Notes: generated from the sequence alone by a model not told the origin. A stretch of 64,000 nucleotides of DNA from Synergistaceae bacterium (GCA_031267575.1 JAIRYN010000058.1:1-64000); one strand, 5' to 3'; positions 1 through 8,300 are shown, counted from the stretch's first letter. A program made the numbers and translations.

Positions 1-227
1 ACATAAAGCAGCCCGAAAGCCCAGTTAACCAAAATAGAAAGCATCATGACGAACACAAAAAGAGGCTCGCCCCACGCGTAAAAGAAAAGGCTCGTCAAAA
101 GCAAAACCGTATTGCGAAATGTTCGCCCTTTATGAGGTGAGTTGAAGAACAGGAAAAACGGGTTATAGTAAAGAAACAGCAGTCCGGGTAAAAACAGAAA
201 AAGAAACACCGTGGAGGAGAAAACCAA
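1..227 (-). CDS. MBOAT-family O-acyltransferase (AlgI-like), N-terminal fragment cut by the window edge
   Basis: The first 75 codons of a membrane-bound O-acyltransferase; the rest lies outside the window. The start is a TTG at 227 with an AAAGGAGG ribosome site nine bases upstream. The fragment opens with a hydrophobic segment (VFSSTVFLFLFLPG) and continues with the typical AlgI N-terminal features: a Y-x-N-P motif, RNTVLLLTSLFFYAWGEP, and a second hydrophobic run ending NWAFGLL. AlgI/PatA-like proteins use a membrane channel to O-acetylate exported polysaccharide such as alginate or peptidoglycan, usually with an SGNH partner, which is not visible here. The promoter region contains an unusual 8-bp tandem repeat (390-461). 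The family call rests on the N-terminus only; the acetylated polymer cannot be told. Confidence 0.8.
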   Translation of the reverse strand, partial: MVFSSTVFLFLFLPGLLFLYYNPFFLFFNSPHKGRTFRNTVLLLTSLFFYAWGEPLFVFVMMLSILVNWAFGLLY

Positions 228-614
228 AGGTCATCGCCTCCTTTCGTTGTCGTAGGCACATTTATCCTCGACCGTTTTGAAAGCGAGCATGAAAGCGAGC
301 ATCAAGAAAGACTTTTTATTTCTTAAATTAAAAAAGGGAAAACTGAAAGAAGGAGAGTAAAAAAGTTTTGAAAGAAAAGTAAAAACTAGCCTCTGGGCCT
401 CTGGGCCTCTGGGCCTCTGGGCCTCTGGGCCTCTGGGCCTCTGGGCCTCTGGGCCTCTGGGCCATTATTGAGTTTTTGACGTGTTTGTCAAGATCTTTGT
501 ACACAATTCTCAAACTCCCCAGTTTGAATTTTAGGTATTTCCCCTAGGTAAAAATCTTAAACGGACTCCGCTTATTTTGCAACCCTCAATTTATTTTGCA
601 ACCCTCGATGGAGG
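228..614. other. Intergenic region upstream of the acyltransferase
   Basis: No convincing gene apart from the 8-bp repeat at 390-461. There are two further short duplications: a repeated GAAAGCGAGCAT near 278-303, and TTATTTTGCAACCCTC repeated near 570-608. The sequence is A/T-rich and probably contains the acyltransferase promoter, but no clear -35/-10 pair was identified. Confidence 0.5.
390..461. repeat. Octanucleotide tandem repeat, nine perfect copies of CCTCTGGG
   Basis: Nine uninterrupted 8-bp units with two further bases of a tenth. It lies about 165 bp upstream of the minus-strand acyltransferase start at 227, in otherwise A/T-rich DNA. Repeats whose unit is not a multiple of three change length easily by polymerase slippage. 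Here that would alter promoter spacing rather than a reading frame. Confidence 0.95.
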
Positions 615-740
615 TCAAAATATAAAACGCCGTTTCGGGATGGGCGAATGACTGCTTGCATTGATGGTCAGAACAAACCCTTCGCCGTAAATATACCAAT
701 TCTTGCCCTTGTGGATGATAGAATCCCTTGATAGTCTCAT
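615..740 (-). pseudogene. Truncated DUF3781-like protein remnant
   Basis: A 41-codon frame (ATG at 740) containing IHKGKNWYIYGEGF followed by VLTINASSHS. This resembles the C-terminal signature of the DUF3781 family, where a G-K-N-W-Y block is followed by a V/I-T-x-N-A-x-S-Y strand. The usual N-terminal half is absent and the normal final residues are replaced, so it is read as a relic. No ribosome site was found. Function of the family is unknown to me. Chance similarity cannot be ruled out. Confidence 0.35.
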
Positions 741-803
741 TGCATCTATTGTGTTAGCTTATGTTAGCTTTTACTTATTTATCATAACATACGTTATCAT
801 ATA

Positions 804-1190
804 TTGCAAGACATTTTTAGAAGAATAATATCATGGGAAACGATGCCTTTCGAGAAGGCCCGCGGCGGAACCCCACTGGGATTCGGGACTGCGACCGCGC
901 CCAACAAGACCGAGACGCCTTTGTCCTTGGACATGATGAAGGCCATCGAATCTGAGAACGAGTCGGTTTTCGACCGAGAAACGACGGCGGATTTAACCGA
1001 GCGGACGGCGGAACTACTGTCTGTCTTTGATCGGGAGCTGAAGTACGAGGTCCTAGAAGAGGCGGGCATGGTGTAGCTTTAGGTGATCGACGCTTGTGAT
1101 GGCCGGGTGTTGCGCAAGGTCCCGGCGGACGAGGTGATCAAGTTCATTCAGACCATGCAAGTTCATTCAGGCCATGAAGGAAAAACTTGA
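804..1190 (+). pseudogene. flaG-like flagellar protein gene with two in-frame stop codons
   Basis: The frame reads through TERTAELLSVFDRELKYEVL, the entry to the FlaG fold. It then meets TAG at 1074 and again at 1080. After these stops it resumes as VIDACDGRVLRKVPADEVIKF, matching the conserved FlaG core (V-I-D-x-x-T-G-x-V-I/L-R-x-I-P-x-E-E). FlaG is a small protein affecting flagellar filament length. A second broken copy with nearly the same central sequence lies at 53211-53399. No other flagellar gene is in the window. Two amber codons within three codons argue for decay rather than programmed readthrough. A tnpB-derived element begins just downstream. Confidence 0.6.
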
Positions 1191-1267
1191 TAATCGAGTG
1201 GACATGTGAACATAGGGAAAGGTTTAGTAAAAGTTGAGAGACGCGCGACTGTGCGCCTCCTAAACTC

Positions 1268-1564
1268 TTACGATAAAGCGATTCTCATCCAACGACTTCA
1301 GCCGTTGGATGAGAATCGCAACACCGTCGTTAGCGGCGTTTGTTTTGTATTTGGTTTCTTGCCATATGTCTACTTTCATGTTAAACTCCTTTTATGGCTT
1401 ATTAACGCGAGATGCGGGGCGGAACACGACCGGGATATTAATGCGGCTGTAAATATTCTCAGAGTGAGGGCATCCACTCTTAAAGGAGAAGACGTAAGAC
1501 CGGTTTCAGTCGGCTGTCTTTGTCGAATTTAGAATCCCACAACTTTAGTCGTGGAAGTATGTCA
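1268..1564 (+). mobile_element. tnpB-3'-end/right-end element, copy A
   Basis: A short element with no transposase gene. The left end is TTACGATAAAGCGAT, followed by a long perfect hairpin (17-bp arms, 1279-1295 and 1304-1320). The middle still encodes the last part of a TnpB protein: CGAEHDRDINAAVNIL, the tail of the zinc-ribbon region of IS605/IS607-type TnpB. The right end carries a hairpin around CCCACAACTTTAGTCGTGG and finishes in TATGTCAA, typical of IS200/IS605-like right ends. Compared with the other copies it has a single GATATTAAT unit, so it may be closest to the unexpanded form. Its orientation is opposite to copy B across the DUF2157 gene. Confidence 0.75.
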
Positions 1565-1578
1565 ACGAAGCGAGAAAC

Positions 1579-2838
1579 TTAAAGACCGTGCGCATCGCCG
1601 CCGCTCCTTTCCGTACTTTCCGAATCGGCCTCGGGCTTCTTTCCACTTCTTTTTCTTTTCCTGTTCCACCGGTGGCAGGCAAACGCGGTCAGAAGCAGCA
1701 AAACCCCACCCAGCGTGAAGAACAAAGACTTCGAGATGAAGTTGTAGAACATATCGAAATACCACCGCGCCAGAATCACGCAAAACAGAAACACCGAAAA
1801 CGCTATGTTTCTTCGTTGCTGGGCGATGCGCCAAAGGAGGTACGCGCCCAGCGCGGCACTCGCCAGTACCTGACGGAAGAGGAACCTCTGAGAGTCATCA
1901 GAGTAGTCGTGATTCCACCCCGCCCACACAACCCGGAGCGTCAGGGCGAACCCGGCCAGCCCCACACACAACAGCCCTTGCAAGTCGAGATCCGAGGCGT
2001 CCAGTATCCACGCCGAAAGAGAAATCAGGGTCCCAATGACCAGAATGCCCACCACGTAAGGCAGGAAGCTTTCACGCGTCGAATTAATGATGCAGAGCCA
2101 TGTGAACCAGTCGAGGATGAAGAAATTGCTCAGGAAAATTTTTCGAGTACTTCCGCCCGCGAACACCGTTCTGAGCATCGACCTCGGCGCGGAATCGGAG
2201 TCCCGTTCCATGCGCCAGGACCACCACGCTGCTGTGACGAGCAGGATCAGCAACAAAGGTGCCTGGTAGGGCATGATGAGCGTGGCAAGGCCGTGGAAAT
2301 TACCGGAACGCCAAAAGGGGGAATCGATGTACAGCATGTTCATGTAAACGAGTCCAACGCTCTCGTACAGGGTGTAGATCGCGACGCTACGCGCCAACAA
2401 AAACGTCGGCAGGTAAATCAGGAGCCACGTCGCCAGAAGATCAATGAGGCTTCTCTGAAGGTGAAATATCTGAGAAATCAAGGCGAGCCCGCCCAAAAGC
2501 AGAAATCCCGACAGGAGTAGGAACGTGTCGGACATGACGCCCCAGCCCCGTTTTGCGCAGAAGTACGCGCCCAAGACGCTCACTGTGTAAGAACCCACAA
2601 TCAGGGCGATTTTCACTTCGTTCGGCAGGGTTTTCCAGTTTGCCGCGATGAAACTAAGGACGCCGAGGCCGATCATCGTGACCCCAAGCGCCAGAATAGC
2701 GGTTAGGAAAGAGCCTGGAACGTCGTAGCTCCTCATGATCTCGTCTCTTTGGGTCTCAGAGATCAGGTTCTGATCAACCCACGACCGGGATTCATCCGTC
2801 AGGAAGCGCCATCGCATACGCGATATCTTGCGATCCAA
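1579..2838 (-). CDS. DUF2157-family multi-pass membrane protein
   Basis: A 419-residue protein with a soluble N-terminal stretch of about 45 residues followed by roughly ten hydrophobic segments. The start is a TTG at 2838 with GGAGG seven bases upstream; an ATG eight codons in is a weaker alternative. The N-terminus has the DUF2157 pattern: a Q-R-D-E-I-M-x-x-Y helix, then LGVTMIGLGVLSFIAANW. Such proteins sit in the cytoplasmic membrane and their biochemical role is not established. The C-terminus is strongly basic (RKRKRSGKK), consistent with a cytoplasmic tail. It is a single gene, bracketed by inverted copies of the tnpB-derived element (1268-1564 and 2876-3210), which may have carried or rearranged it. 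Confidence 0.75.
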   Translation of the reverse strand: MDRKISRMRWRFLTDESRSWVDQNLISETQRDEIMRSYDVPGSFLTAILALGVTMIGLGVLSFIAANWKTLPNEVKIALIVGSYTVSVLGAYFCAKRGWGVMSDTFLLLSGFLLLGGLALISQIFHLQRSLIDLLATWLLIYLPTFLLARSVAIYTLYESVGLVYMNMLYIDSPFWRSGNFHGLATLIMPYQAPLLLILLVTAAWWSWRMERDSDSAPRSMLRTVFAGGSTRKIFLSNFFILDWFTWLCIINSTRESFLPYVVGILVIGTLISLSAWILDASDLDLQGLLCVGLAGFALTLRVVWAGWNHDYSDDSQRFLFRQVLASAALGAYLLWRIAQQRRNIAFSVFLFCVILARWYFDMFYNFISKSLFFTLGGVLLLLTAFACHRWNRKRKRSGKKPEADSESTERSGGDAHGL

Positions 2839-2875
2839 AAAAAAACCTCCTTCAAGTCAATATTAGTCAATATTA

Positions 2876-3210
2876 TTGACACACTCCCACGATTAAAGTT
2901 GTGGGATTCTAAGATCGACAAAGACAGCCGACTGAAACCGGTCTTACGTCTTCTCCTTTAAGAGTGGATGCCCCAACTCTGAGAATATTTACAGCCACAT
3001 TGATATCCCGATTGATATCCTGATTGATATCCCGGTCGCGTTCCGCCTCGCATCTCGCGTTGATAAGCCATAAAAGGAGTTTAACATGAAAGTAGACATA
3101 TGGCAAGAAACCAAATACAAAACAAACGCCGCCGTTGGCGGCGTTGCGATTCTCATCCAATTTCATTCAACAGTTGAAGCCGTTGGCTTTCTCATCGCTT
3201 TATCGTAAAA
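2876..3210 (-). mobile_element. tnpB-3'-end/right-end element, copy B
   Basis: Same architecture as copy A on the opposite strand: left end at about 3210 (TTTTACGATAAAGCGATGAG), a hairpin-rich leader, the TnpB C-terminal coding remnant, and the right-end hairpin plus TTGACA-type terminus at 2876. The DINQDINRDIN stretch shows the 12-bp GATATCAAT-containing unit expanded to three copies, against one in copy A. No transposase is encoded. The right ends of A and B both face the DUF2157 gene. Confidence 0.75.
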
Positions 3211-3655
3211 TATATTATAATAATCATAAGCGTTCAAGGGGGGTACTAAAGGTGGGTACTACTAGATAAAAATGGATCAAAGTAATAAAGTAGCGTAATA
3301 AAAGAGAATATTTCATTTGCAAAATACTAAAACCTCTTCTAATAGGAATTGAAAAAATTAGCTTATTCGAACATCTTTTTAAACCTAACGCCGGGCAGCT
3401 AGGTTAGGCCTAAACAATCGTACTATCTACTCCATAATTTTTGATCGGGGTGTTTGAAATTAGGGAAAAGTCTATATCTGGAACGCAAAAACGGGAATAA
3501 GCAGTGACATGACAGTTATGGCTCTATTGAACCTTGGGACGAAGCAGAAAAAATTAGAAAAAGTATTGAAAAACCTGCAAAATGTACCACTTTACCTCAA
3601 TGAATTTATGTCAGTAACACAAAAGACCATTATAGTACCGGCTAGACCCGTATAA
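3211..3655. other. Intergenic, no gene recognised
   Basis: A/T-rich DNA between element copy B and the YheO-like regulator. Short frames in all six phases are broken by stops and show no recognisable motif. A weak stem (CCTAAC with GTTAGG near 3391-3415) is present. I see nothing else supportable. Confidence 0.4.
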
Positions 3656-4309
3656 CTATACCTGTTTTTCATTTTTTTCGGCCCGCAACTCATTGAGGTA
3701 GTTGTAGACTGTGTAACGAGAAATTGCCAAGTAACGAGCGATAGTTTGCACACTTTTTTGTATTTTGAGGATACCTTGTTTTTCCAAGTAAGCAATCACT
3801 TCGAGCCGCTCTTTTTTGTTCATCAAGCGCACAGGCTTACGTACGATTTTTATGGCTTTCCTGACAGCGTGCTCGATATGCTGAGAGTAAGGAAGCTCTT
3901 CGTCTATATCTCTATCGCTTTGCATGGACAAAAACTCGTCCAAGGAATGTTTGAACGCTTCCAAATATGTGTAGTCATAATTGATGCAAAAGGCGATATT
4001 ACGTCCACCTATACGAGCGCTGATCGTCGACGCCTTGACCAGCTTATTCCCTTTGGTTTCACTTTCATTTCGGTTGATGTAATACCCATCGGCGCTGTTG
4101 CGTATTCGTTCGAGAGCCTGAGGGATAAGCGGATCGCCTACCTTTCGCCCGGTGACGTGGCCGTTGAAAATAGCCAAAATAGTGGATTCTGGGTGATCCA
4201 AGTCGGATATGACAACCTCGCAGTTGCTCCCGAAGGTTTCGGCCACAAGGCTCGCTAATTTTTCCAAGAAGTCAACAAATTCATCTTCCACGTGATTTTT
4301 CACATCCAT
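3656..4309 (-). CDS. YheO/DauR-type transcriptional regulator (PAS-like plus HTH)
   Basis: A 217-residue regulator of the YheO/DauR family. The N-terminal 120 or so residues form the PAS-like YheO domain (VAETFGSNCEVVISDLDHPE, IFNGHVTGRKVGDPL). The C-terminal 60 residues carry a helix-turn-helix (SVQTIARYLAISRYTVYNYL). The start is ATG 4309, nine bases after GGAGGGG; a TTG at 4330 would overlap that ribosome site. Relatives sense small metabolites; in Escherichia DauR controls D-amino-acid degradation. It is divergent from the amidohydrolase at 4691. The intergenic region contains a perfect 11-bp inverted repeat (4435-4465), a good candidate operator, so regulation of the neighbouring catabolic genes is likely but inferred. 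Confidence 0.85.
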   Translation of the reverse strand: MDVKNHVEDEFVDFLEKLASLVAETFGSNCEVVISDLDHPESTILAIFNGHVTGRKVGDPLIPQALERIRNSADGYYINRNESETKGNKLVKASTISARIGGRNIAFCINYDYTYLEAFKHSLDEFLSMQSDRDIDEELPYSQHIEHAVRKAIKIVRKPVRLMNKKERLEVIAYLEKQGILKIQKSVQTIARYLAISRYTVYNYLNELRAEKNEKQV

Positions 4310-4363
4310 ACAGCGCGCCCCTCCAATCAATATAGTCTAATAGGATTATGGTCTAATAGGATA

Positions 4364-4392
4364 TTGACATTTTTATCATTAATCGCTACTAT
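4364..4392 (+). promoter_or_regulatory. Sigma-70-type promoter toward the amidohydrolase gene
   Basis: TTGACA at 4364-4369 and TACTAT at 4387-4392 with a 17-bp spacer. It points toward the gene at 4691, leaving a long untranslated leader that includes the inverted repeat at 4435-4465. A repressor bound there would block elongation or escape. Confidence 0.5.
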
Positions 4393-4434
4393 TTCTCTCA
4401 TCATTGACATTTTGTTTTAAAATTTTTAGTTTAC

Positions 4435-4465
4435 ACTTTTTGTCAAATAATGTATGACAAAAAGT
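4435..4465. promoter_or_regulatory. Perfect 11-bp inverted repeat, candidate regulator operator
   Basis: ACTTTTTGTCA and TGACAAAAAGT separated by nine bases, in the gap between the divergent YheO-like regulator and the amidohydrolase gene. Its symmetry and position fit a dimeric repressor or activator site. It lacks the T-tract and GC-rich stem of a terminator. Confidence 0.5.
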
Positions 4466-4690
4466 ATGACAGAATTGTTCTCATTTTTAAAGGGGGGTGT
4501 GGACAATATAGGTGTTTTGCCTCATGCTGTCTTCATTCAATTTCATTCAAGTAAATGACTACTCCTATATCCAAATCTAAGGGATTATGATTTTATTTTC
4601 ACTTTAGCTTTACTTTAGCTTCACTTTAGCTTCATGGAAGGGATGGATGATCGATGGAGATGATGGAGATGCGGAAACAGGATAAAAACC

Positions 4691-5902
4691 ATGGATAGCA
4701 AGTATATCGAGCAAATTAAAACCGCGGCCGCCGGAATGGCGGAAGATTTGACCGCGCTGCGGCGACACCTGCACATGCACCCGGAAATTTCGTGGCAAGA
4801 GGTGGAAACGAGCCGCTTTATCGCCTCGAAGCTGGAGAAAATCGGATTGAACTCCCAGATTGGATTGGGGGGGAAACCCGTGGGGGTTCTCGCTGACTTA
4901 TACTGCGGCGGGGAAAGCCCATGCCTGGCTTTGCGCGCGGATATCGACGCGCTGGGATTCGGCGAAGAGAACGACATGGACTACAAGTCCCTCAATCCTG
5001 GAGCTATGCACGCCTGCGGGCACGATGGCCATATCGCCATGCTGCTGGGAGCGGCGAAAGTTTTATATTCCATAAAAGACCGTCTTTCTGGACGAATCCG
5101 GTTTATCTTTCAGCCCGCCGAGGAATTTGGCGCGGGGTCGGGCGCCCAAGTGATGGTGAGGGAGGGCGTGCTGGAAGGAGTGGACGCCATCGCTGGGATG
5201 CACCTGTGGTCCCACGTTCCATCGGGGAGAGTTCAATGGCGTTGCGGCCCCGTGATGGGGACTGCCGACACATGGGAGGTTTGTTTTCGGGGCAAAGGAG
5301 GTCATGGGGCTTTGCCTCACCAGGCCATCGACCCGACCGTCATCGCGGCTCACTTTATCCTGGCGATTCAGAATATCGTCAGCCGGGAAACTGACCCCCT
5401 CCAAACTTGCGTCATCAGTACGGGCAAGCTCCACTCTGGAAATGTCGTCAACGTCATTCCAGAGACGGCGGAGTTGTGCGGCAACATCCGCGCCCTTGTT
5501 CCTGAAGTCCGCGCTCACGCTGAAGAAGCCTTCCTGCGCATGGCGAAGAACGTAGCCGAAACCTACCGAGGTTCCGCCGAGACGAAATACGTTTCCGTCT
5601 ATCCTCACCCTGTGAACAACGATGCCGCGTTGACGGAACTTTTTCGAGAAATCGCCGTGCGGGTCGTCGGTCAGGAGAACGTGGAAGAGTCCCCGATACG
5701 GATGACCTCTGAAGATTTCAGTTTCTATCAGACCGTGATCCCTGGGGTGTTCTTCTTTTTGGGCTCAGGAGACCCCGAAAAGGGAACGACCGCTCCGCAT
5801 CACTCTTCTCGTTTCAACGTGGACGATAGTGTTTTGCCCACGGGCGTCAGCTTATTGGCCTGTTTTGCCGTCGCCGCGCTGGAAAAATTGGCGAAAGCCT
5901 AG
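4691..5902 (+). CDS. M20D-family metal-dependent amidohydrolase (N-acyl amino acid / hippurate / IAA-conjugate type)
   Basis: A 403-residue zinc or manganese amidohydrolase that cleaves an N-acyl group from an amino acid or similar conjugate in the cytoplasm. Visible family marks are the N-terminal RRHLHMHPE, the metal site MHACGHDGH with Cys109 and His111, the Glu pair in QPAEEFGAGSG (144-145), the HGALPHQAID segment of the lid domain, and the terminal APHHSSRFNVDD histidine. Length fits the family. It starts with ATG 4691 after an AGGA. The leader contains triplicated CTTTAGCTT-like repeats (4600-4635). It lies directly upstream of a carrier gene, suggesting uptake and hydrolysis of one class of acylated amino acids; the actual substrate cannot be told. 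Confidence 0.9.
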   Translation: MDSKYIEQIKTAAAGMAEDLTALRRHLHMHPEISWQEVETSRFIASKLEKIGLNSQIGLGGKPVGVLADLYCGGESPCLALRADIDALGFGEENDMDYKSLNPGAMHACGHDGHIAMLLGAAKVLYSIKDRLSGRIRFIFQPAEEFGAGSGAQVMVREGVLEGVDAIAGMHLWSHVPSGRVQWRCGPVMGTADTWEVCFRGKGGHGALPHQAIDPTVIAAHFILAIQNIVSRETDPLQTCVISTGKLHSGNVVNVIPETAELCGNIRALVPEVRAHAEEAFLRMAKNVAETYRGSAETKYVSVYPHPVNNDAALTELFREIAVRVVGQENVEESPIRMTSEDFSFYQTVIPGVFFFLGSGDPEKGTTAPHHSSRFNVDDSVLPTGVSLLACFAVAALEKLAKA

Positions 5903-5924
5903 CGTGAATCGCCGGCAGTTCAGG

Positions 5925-7126
5925 ATGAAACACCTCAATCGTTGGGTATACGCTGTCGTAGGCGTTTGTGTCTTGCTGTTCGCTGGCCTGATTTACGCTT
6001 GGAGCGTCTTTTCCGTTCCGATAGAGAGCGAATTTTCCACTTGGTCGAAGGCCCAGCTCTCTATGACGTTTACCGTCGCGATGATCTTTTTCTGTCTGGG
6101 TGGCCTTTTGGGCGGGGCTCTCGTTGGAACGGCCAAAATCAGCGTCAAGATCAACGTTGTCGCGTCGGGAATATTGTTTTTGGCGGGCTTTTGGCTTACA
6201 GCTCGGACCCAAGCTACCTGGCAACTCTACACCGGTTTCGGGGTTATGATAGGATTGGCCTCCGGACTGGCCTACAACGCGGTGATGGGGACCATGTCGA
6301 AGTGGTTCCTAGATAGACGGGGGCTGATCTCCGGAATTTTATTCATGGGGTTCGGGCTTAGCAGTCTTCTGATGGGTAAAATCTTTCAGATATATACCGC
6401 CGCTGCTCCAGACGCGTGGCGAGTTTCTTTCAAATCTTTGGGCGCGCTTCTTTTTGTGCTCATAGCGGGTAGTAGCGTCTTTTTTGAAAACGCCCCCGAA
6501 GATGTTATCGAGGCGGGGAAAAGCGCGGCGCGCGAACGGGAAAATACGGGTTTGCCTCCGGAGCGGATATTGAGGCATTCCTCTTTTTGGCATGCTTATT
6601 GCTGGTCCATATTGGCTGGGGCTGGCGGGCTTGTTCTCGTGTCGCAGGCCAGCGGGGTCGTCATGGAGGTAAAACCCCTGACTGAAAGCGGCGTCGTGAC
6701 TCTCGTGGGCTTGATTTCCGTTTTTAATGGAGTGGGAAGAGTCGTGTTCGGTCTTTTATATGACGCGAAGGGATACCGTTTTACAATGGCGCTCGATGTC
6801 TTGCTTTTGTTGGTTGCCGCGGGCTCGTTGTTTGGAGCGATAATCATCGGACGATTTTTCTTGGTGCCGCTGGGTTTTATTCTTGGCGGGCTTGCTTTTG
6901 GCGGCGTGCCTACCTGTGTGTCGGCGCTCACCGGTGATTTTTACGGGATGCAATATTGCTCATTTGCACGAATTTGATCTTCGCGTCATTCGGCAGCGCC
7001 ATTGCCGGGAGGTTGTACGATCTCAGCGGTTCTTACGCGAGCGCGATGCTCATGGCGGGAGGCGTCGGTATCGCAAGCGGACTCTGCCTGTTGGGAATAC
7101 ACCGCCCCAACACAATGGCGGATTAG
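5925..7126 (+). pseudogene. MFS transporter of the oxalate/formate antiporter type, frameshifted near the C-terminus
   Basis: Reads as an OFA-family major facilitator from MKHLNRWVYAVVGVCVLLFA through about eleven membrane segments to GDFYGMQYCS, then meets a stop at 6975-6977. The missing last segment is intact in another frame: TNLIFASFGSAIAGRLYDLS to HRPNTMAD, ending TAG at 7126. So one frameshift, around 6950-6965, separates the end from the rest. It could be a true mutation or a sequencing or assembly error. OFA members exchange small carboxylates. The start is chosen at ATG 5925; GTG 5903, immediately after the upstream stop, is possible. It sits between the amidohydrolase and ptb genes, probably in one transcript. 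Confidence 0.8.
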
Positions 7127-7155
7127 CGGATCATATCGGAAAGTGGGGTTGTGAA

Positions 7156-8073
7156 ATGATTTTACGCAGTTTTGATGAACTGATTGAAAAAACAAAGGGG
7201 TTCTCCAGCCCCCGAAGGGTGGTCGTGGTCGCCTCCGCCGCCGAGCACGCTTTAAAAGCCGTGTTGCGCGCGCAAAAAGATGGCCTTGTAAAACCCGTTC
7301 TAGTGGGTGATAAGGCAAAAACTCTGGAAATTCTTTCACATTTGGGCGCGGTTGCACCCGACCAGGATACTTACCAGGATATTTACGACGTTCCCGACGA
7401 CGACGAAGCAGCGCGAAAGGCCGTGAGTCTCATCCGGGAGGGCAAGGGCGACTTCCTCATGAAGGGCAAATTGGAGACGGCCCAAATGCTCAAACCGGTT
7501 GTCAACAAAGAAACCGGTCTTGGAACGGGCGGGCTGATGTCGAATTTTGTGATCTTCCAGGCGCCTCGCTATCACAAACTTCTCGTCGTTACGGATGGCG
7601 GCATGGTGACGTATCCCACTTTAGAGCAGAAGAAAGCGATCATCAAAAACACCGTCGAGACGTTGAAGGCTCTGGGATATGAAAATCCCAAGATAGGCGT
7701 TTTGGCGGCCGTGGAGAAACTCAATCCCAAGATGCCGGAAACCGTGGACGCCGACGCGCTCCGCCGCATGAACGCTGAGGGTGAAATAAAAGACTGTATC
7801 GTGGAGGGACCCATTTCGCTGGATTTGGCCCTTGATCCCGAAGCCGCCGTGATCAAGGGTTACAAAAGCCCTGTCGCGGGAGACGCGGACGTCCTTATCG
7901 TCCCTAACATCCATACGGGAAATGCTCTAGGCAAGAGTATCCTCCTGTTCGGCGGCGGTCGGATGGCGAATTTCATCGTTGGGGCGAAAGTGCCCATTGT
8001 TTTGGCGTCAAGGGCCTCGTCCGTGGAAGAAAAGTATTTATCGCTGATGGTCGCGGCGACAGTGTCACCTTGA
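7156..8073 (+). CDS. ptb: Phosphate butyryl/acetyltransferase family phosphotransacylase
   Basis: A 305-residue phosphotransacylase that interconverts acyl-CoA plus phosphate with acyl-phosphate plus CoA. It shows the family course: FDELIEKTKG at the N-terminus, VASAAEHALKAVLRAQKDG, GDFLMKGKLETA, and the C-terminal VPNIHTGNALGKS followed by GAKVPIVLASRA. Length matches Ptb (about 300) rather than modular Pta. The start is ATG 7156, just after the carrier gene stop at 7126. With the downstream 2-oxoacid:ferredoxin oxidoreductase it could turn branched-chain or aromatic acyl-CoA into acyl-phosphate for ATP production; no acyl kinase gene is in the window. The 3' end merges into a 26-bp tandem repeat, and the last residues MVAATVSP are encoded by its first unit. 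Confidence 0.85.
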   Translation: MILRSFDELIEKTKGFSSPRRVVVVASAAEHALKAVLRAQKDGLVKPVLVGDKAKTLEILSHLGAVAPDQDTYQDIYDVPDDDEAARKAVSLIREGKGDFLMKGKLETAQMLKPVVNKETGLGTGGLMSNFVIFQAPRYHKLLVVTDGGMVTYPTLEQKKAIIKNTVETLKALGYENPKIGVLAAVEKLNPKMPETVDADALRRMNAEGEIKDCIVEGPISLDLALDPEAAVIKGYKSPVAGDADVLIVPNIHTGNALGKSILLFGGGRMANFIVGAKVPIVLASRASSVEEKYLSLMVAATVSP

Positions 8074-8175
8074 TAGTTGCGGCGACGGTGTCACATTGAT
8101 AGTTGCGGCGATGGTGTCACCTTAATGGTCGCGGCGACGGTGTCACCTTGATGGTTGCGGCGACGGTGTCACCTT
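8046..8175. repeat. 26-bp tandem repeat, five copies, starting inside the ptb 3' end
   Basis: Five consecutive 26-bp units (8046, 8072, 8098, 8124, 8150) with one to three differences between copies. The first encodes the last eight residues of the phosphotransacylase and its stop; the others follow in rotating frames. It looks like duplication of the gene's own tail. No hairpin or CRISPR-like spacer structure is present. Confidence 0.9.
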
Positions 8176-8300
8176 GTAAGTCCAAAGCTTGAAGGGAGAT
8201 GGGTGAGAAATAGTGATTTTTGAAACAGTAATTTTTGAAATGTGGACGGGTACGAGCGTGTTGTTTTGCGGTTATTTTCTAAAATTCAGGAGGTAAGAAT

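Noticed and set aside
1062-1090. Programmed amber readthrough (pyrrolysine-like) in the flaG-like gene.
   Set aside because: Two TAG codons within three codons in a small structural protein, and a second broken copy of the gene, point to decay.
1588-2520. Long open frame on the plus strand opposite the DUF2157 gene.
   Set aside because: Its translation is low-complexity, rich in R, P, Q and H, as expected for the antisense of a membrane-protein gene, and it has no recognisable domain.
8046-8175. CRISPR array.
   Set aside because: The 26-bp units are directly contiguous without spacers, and no cas genes are nearby.
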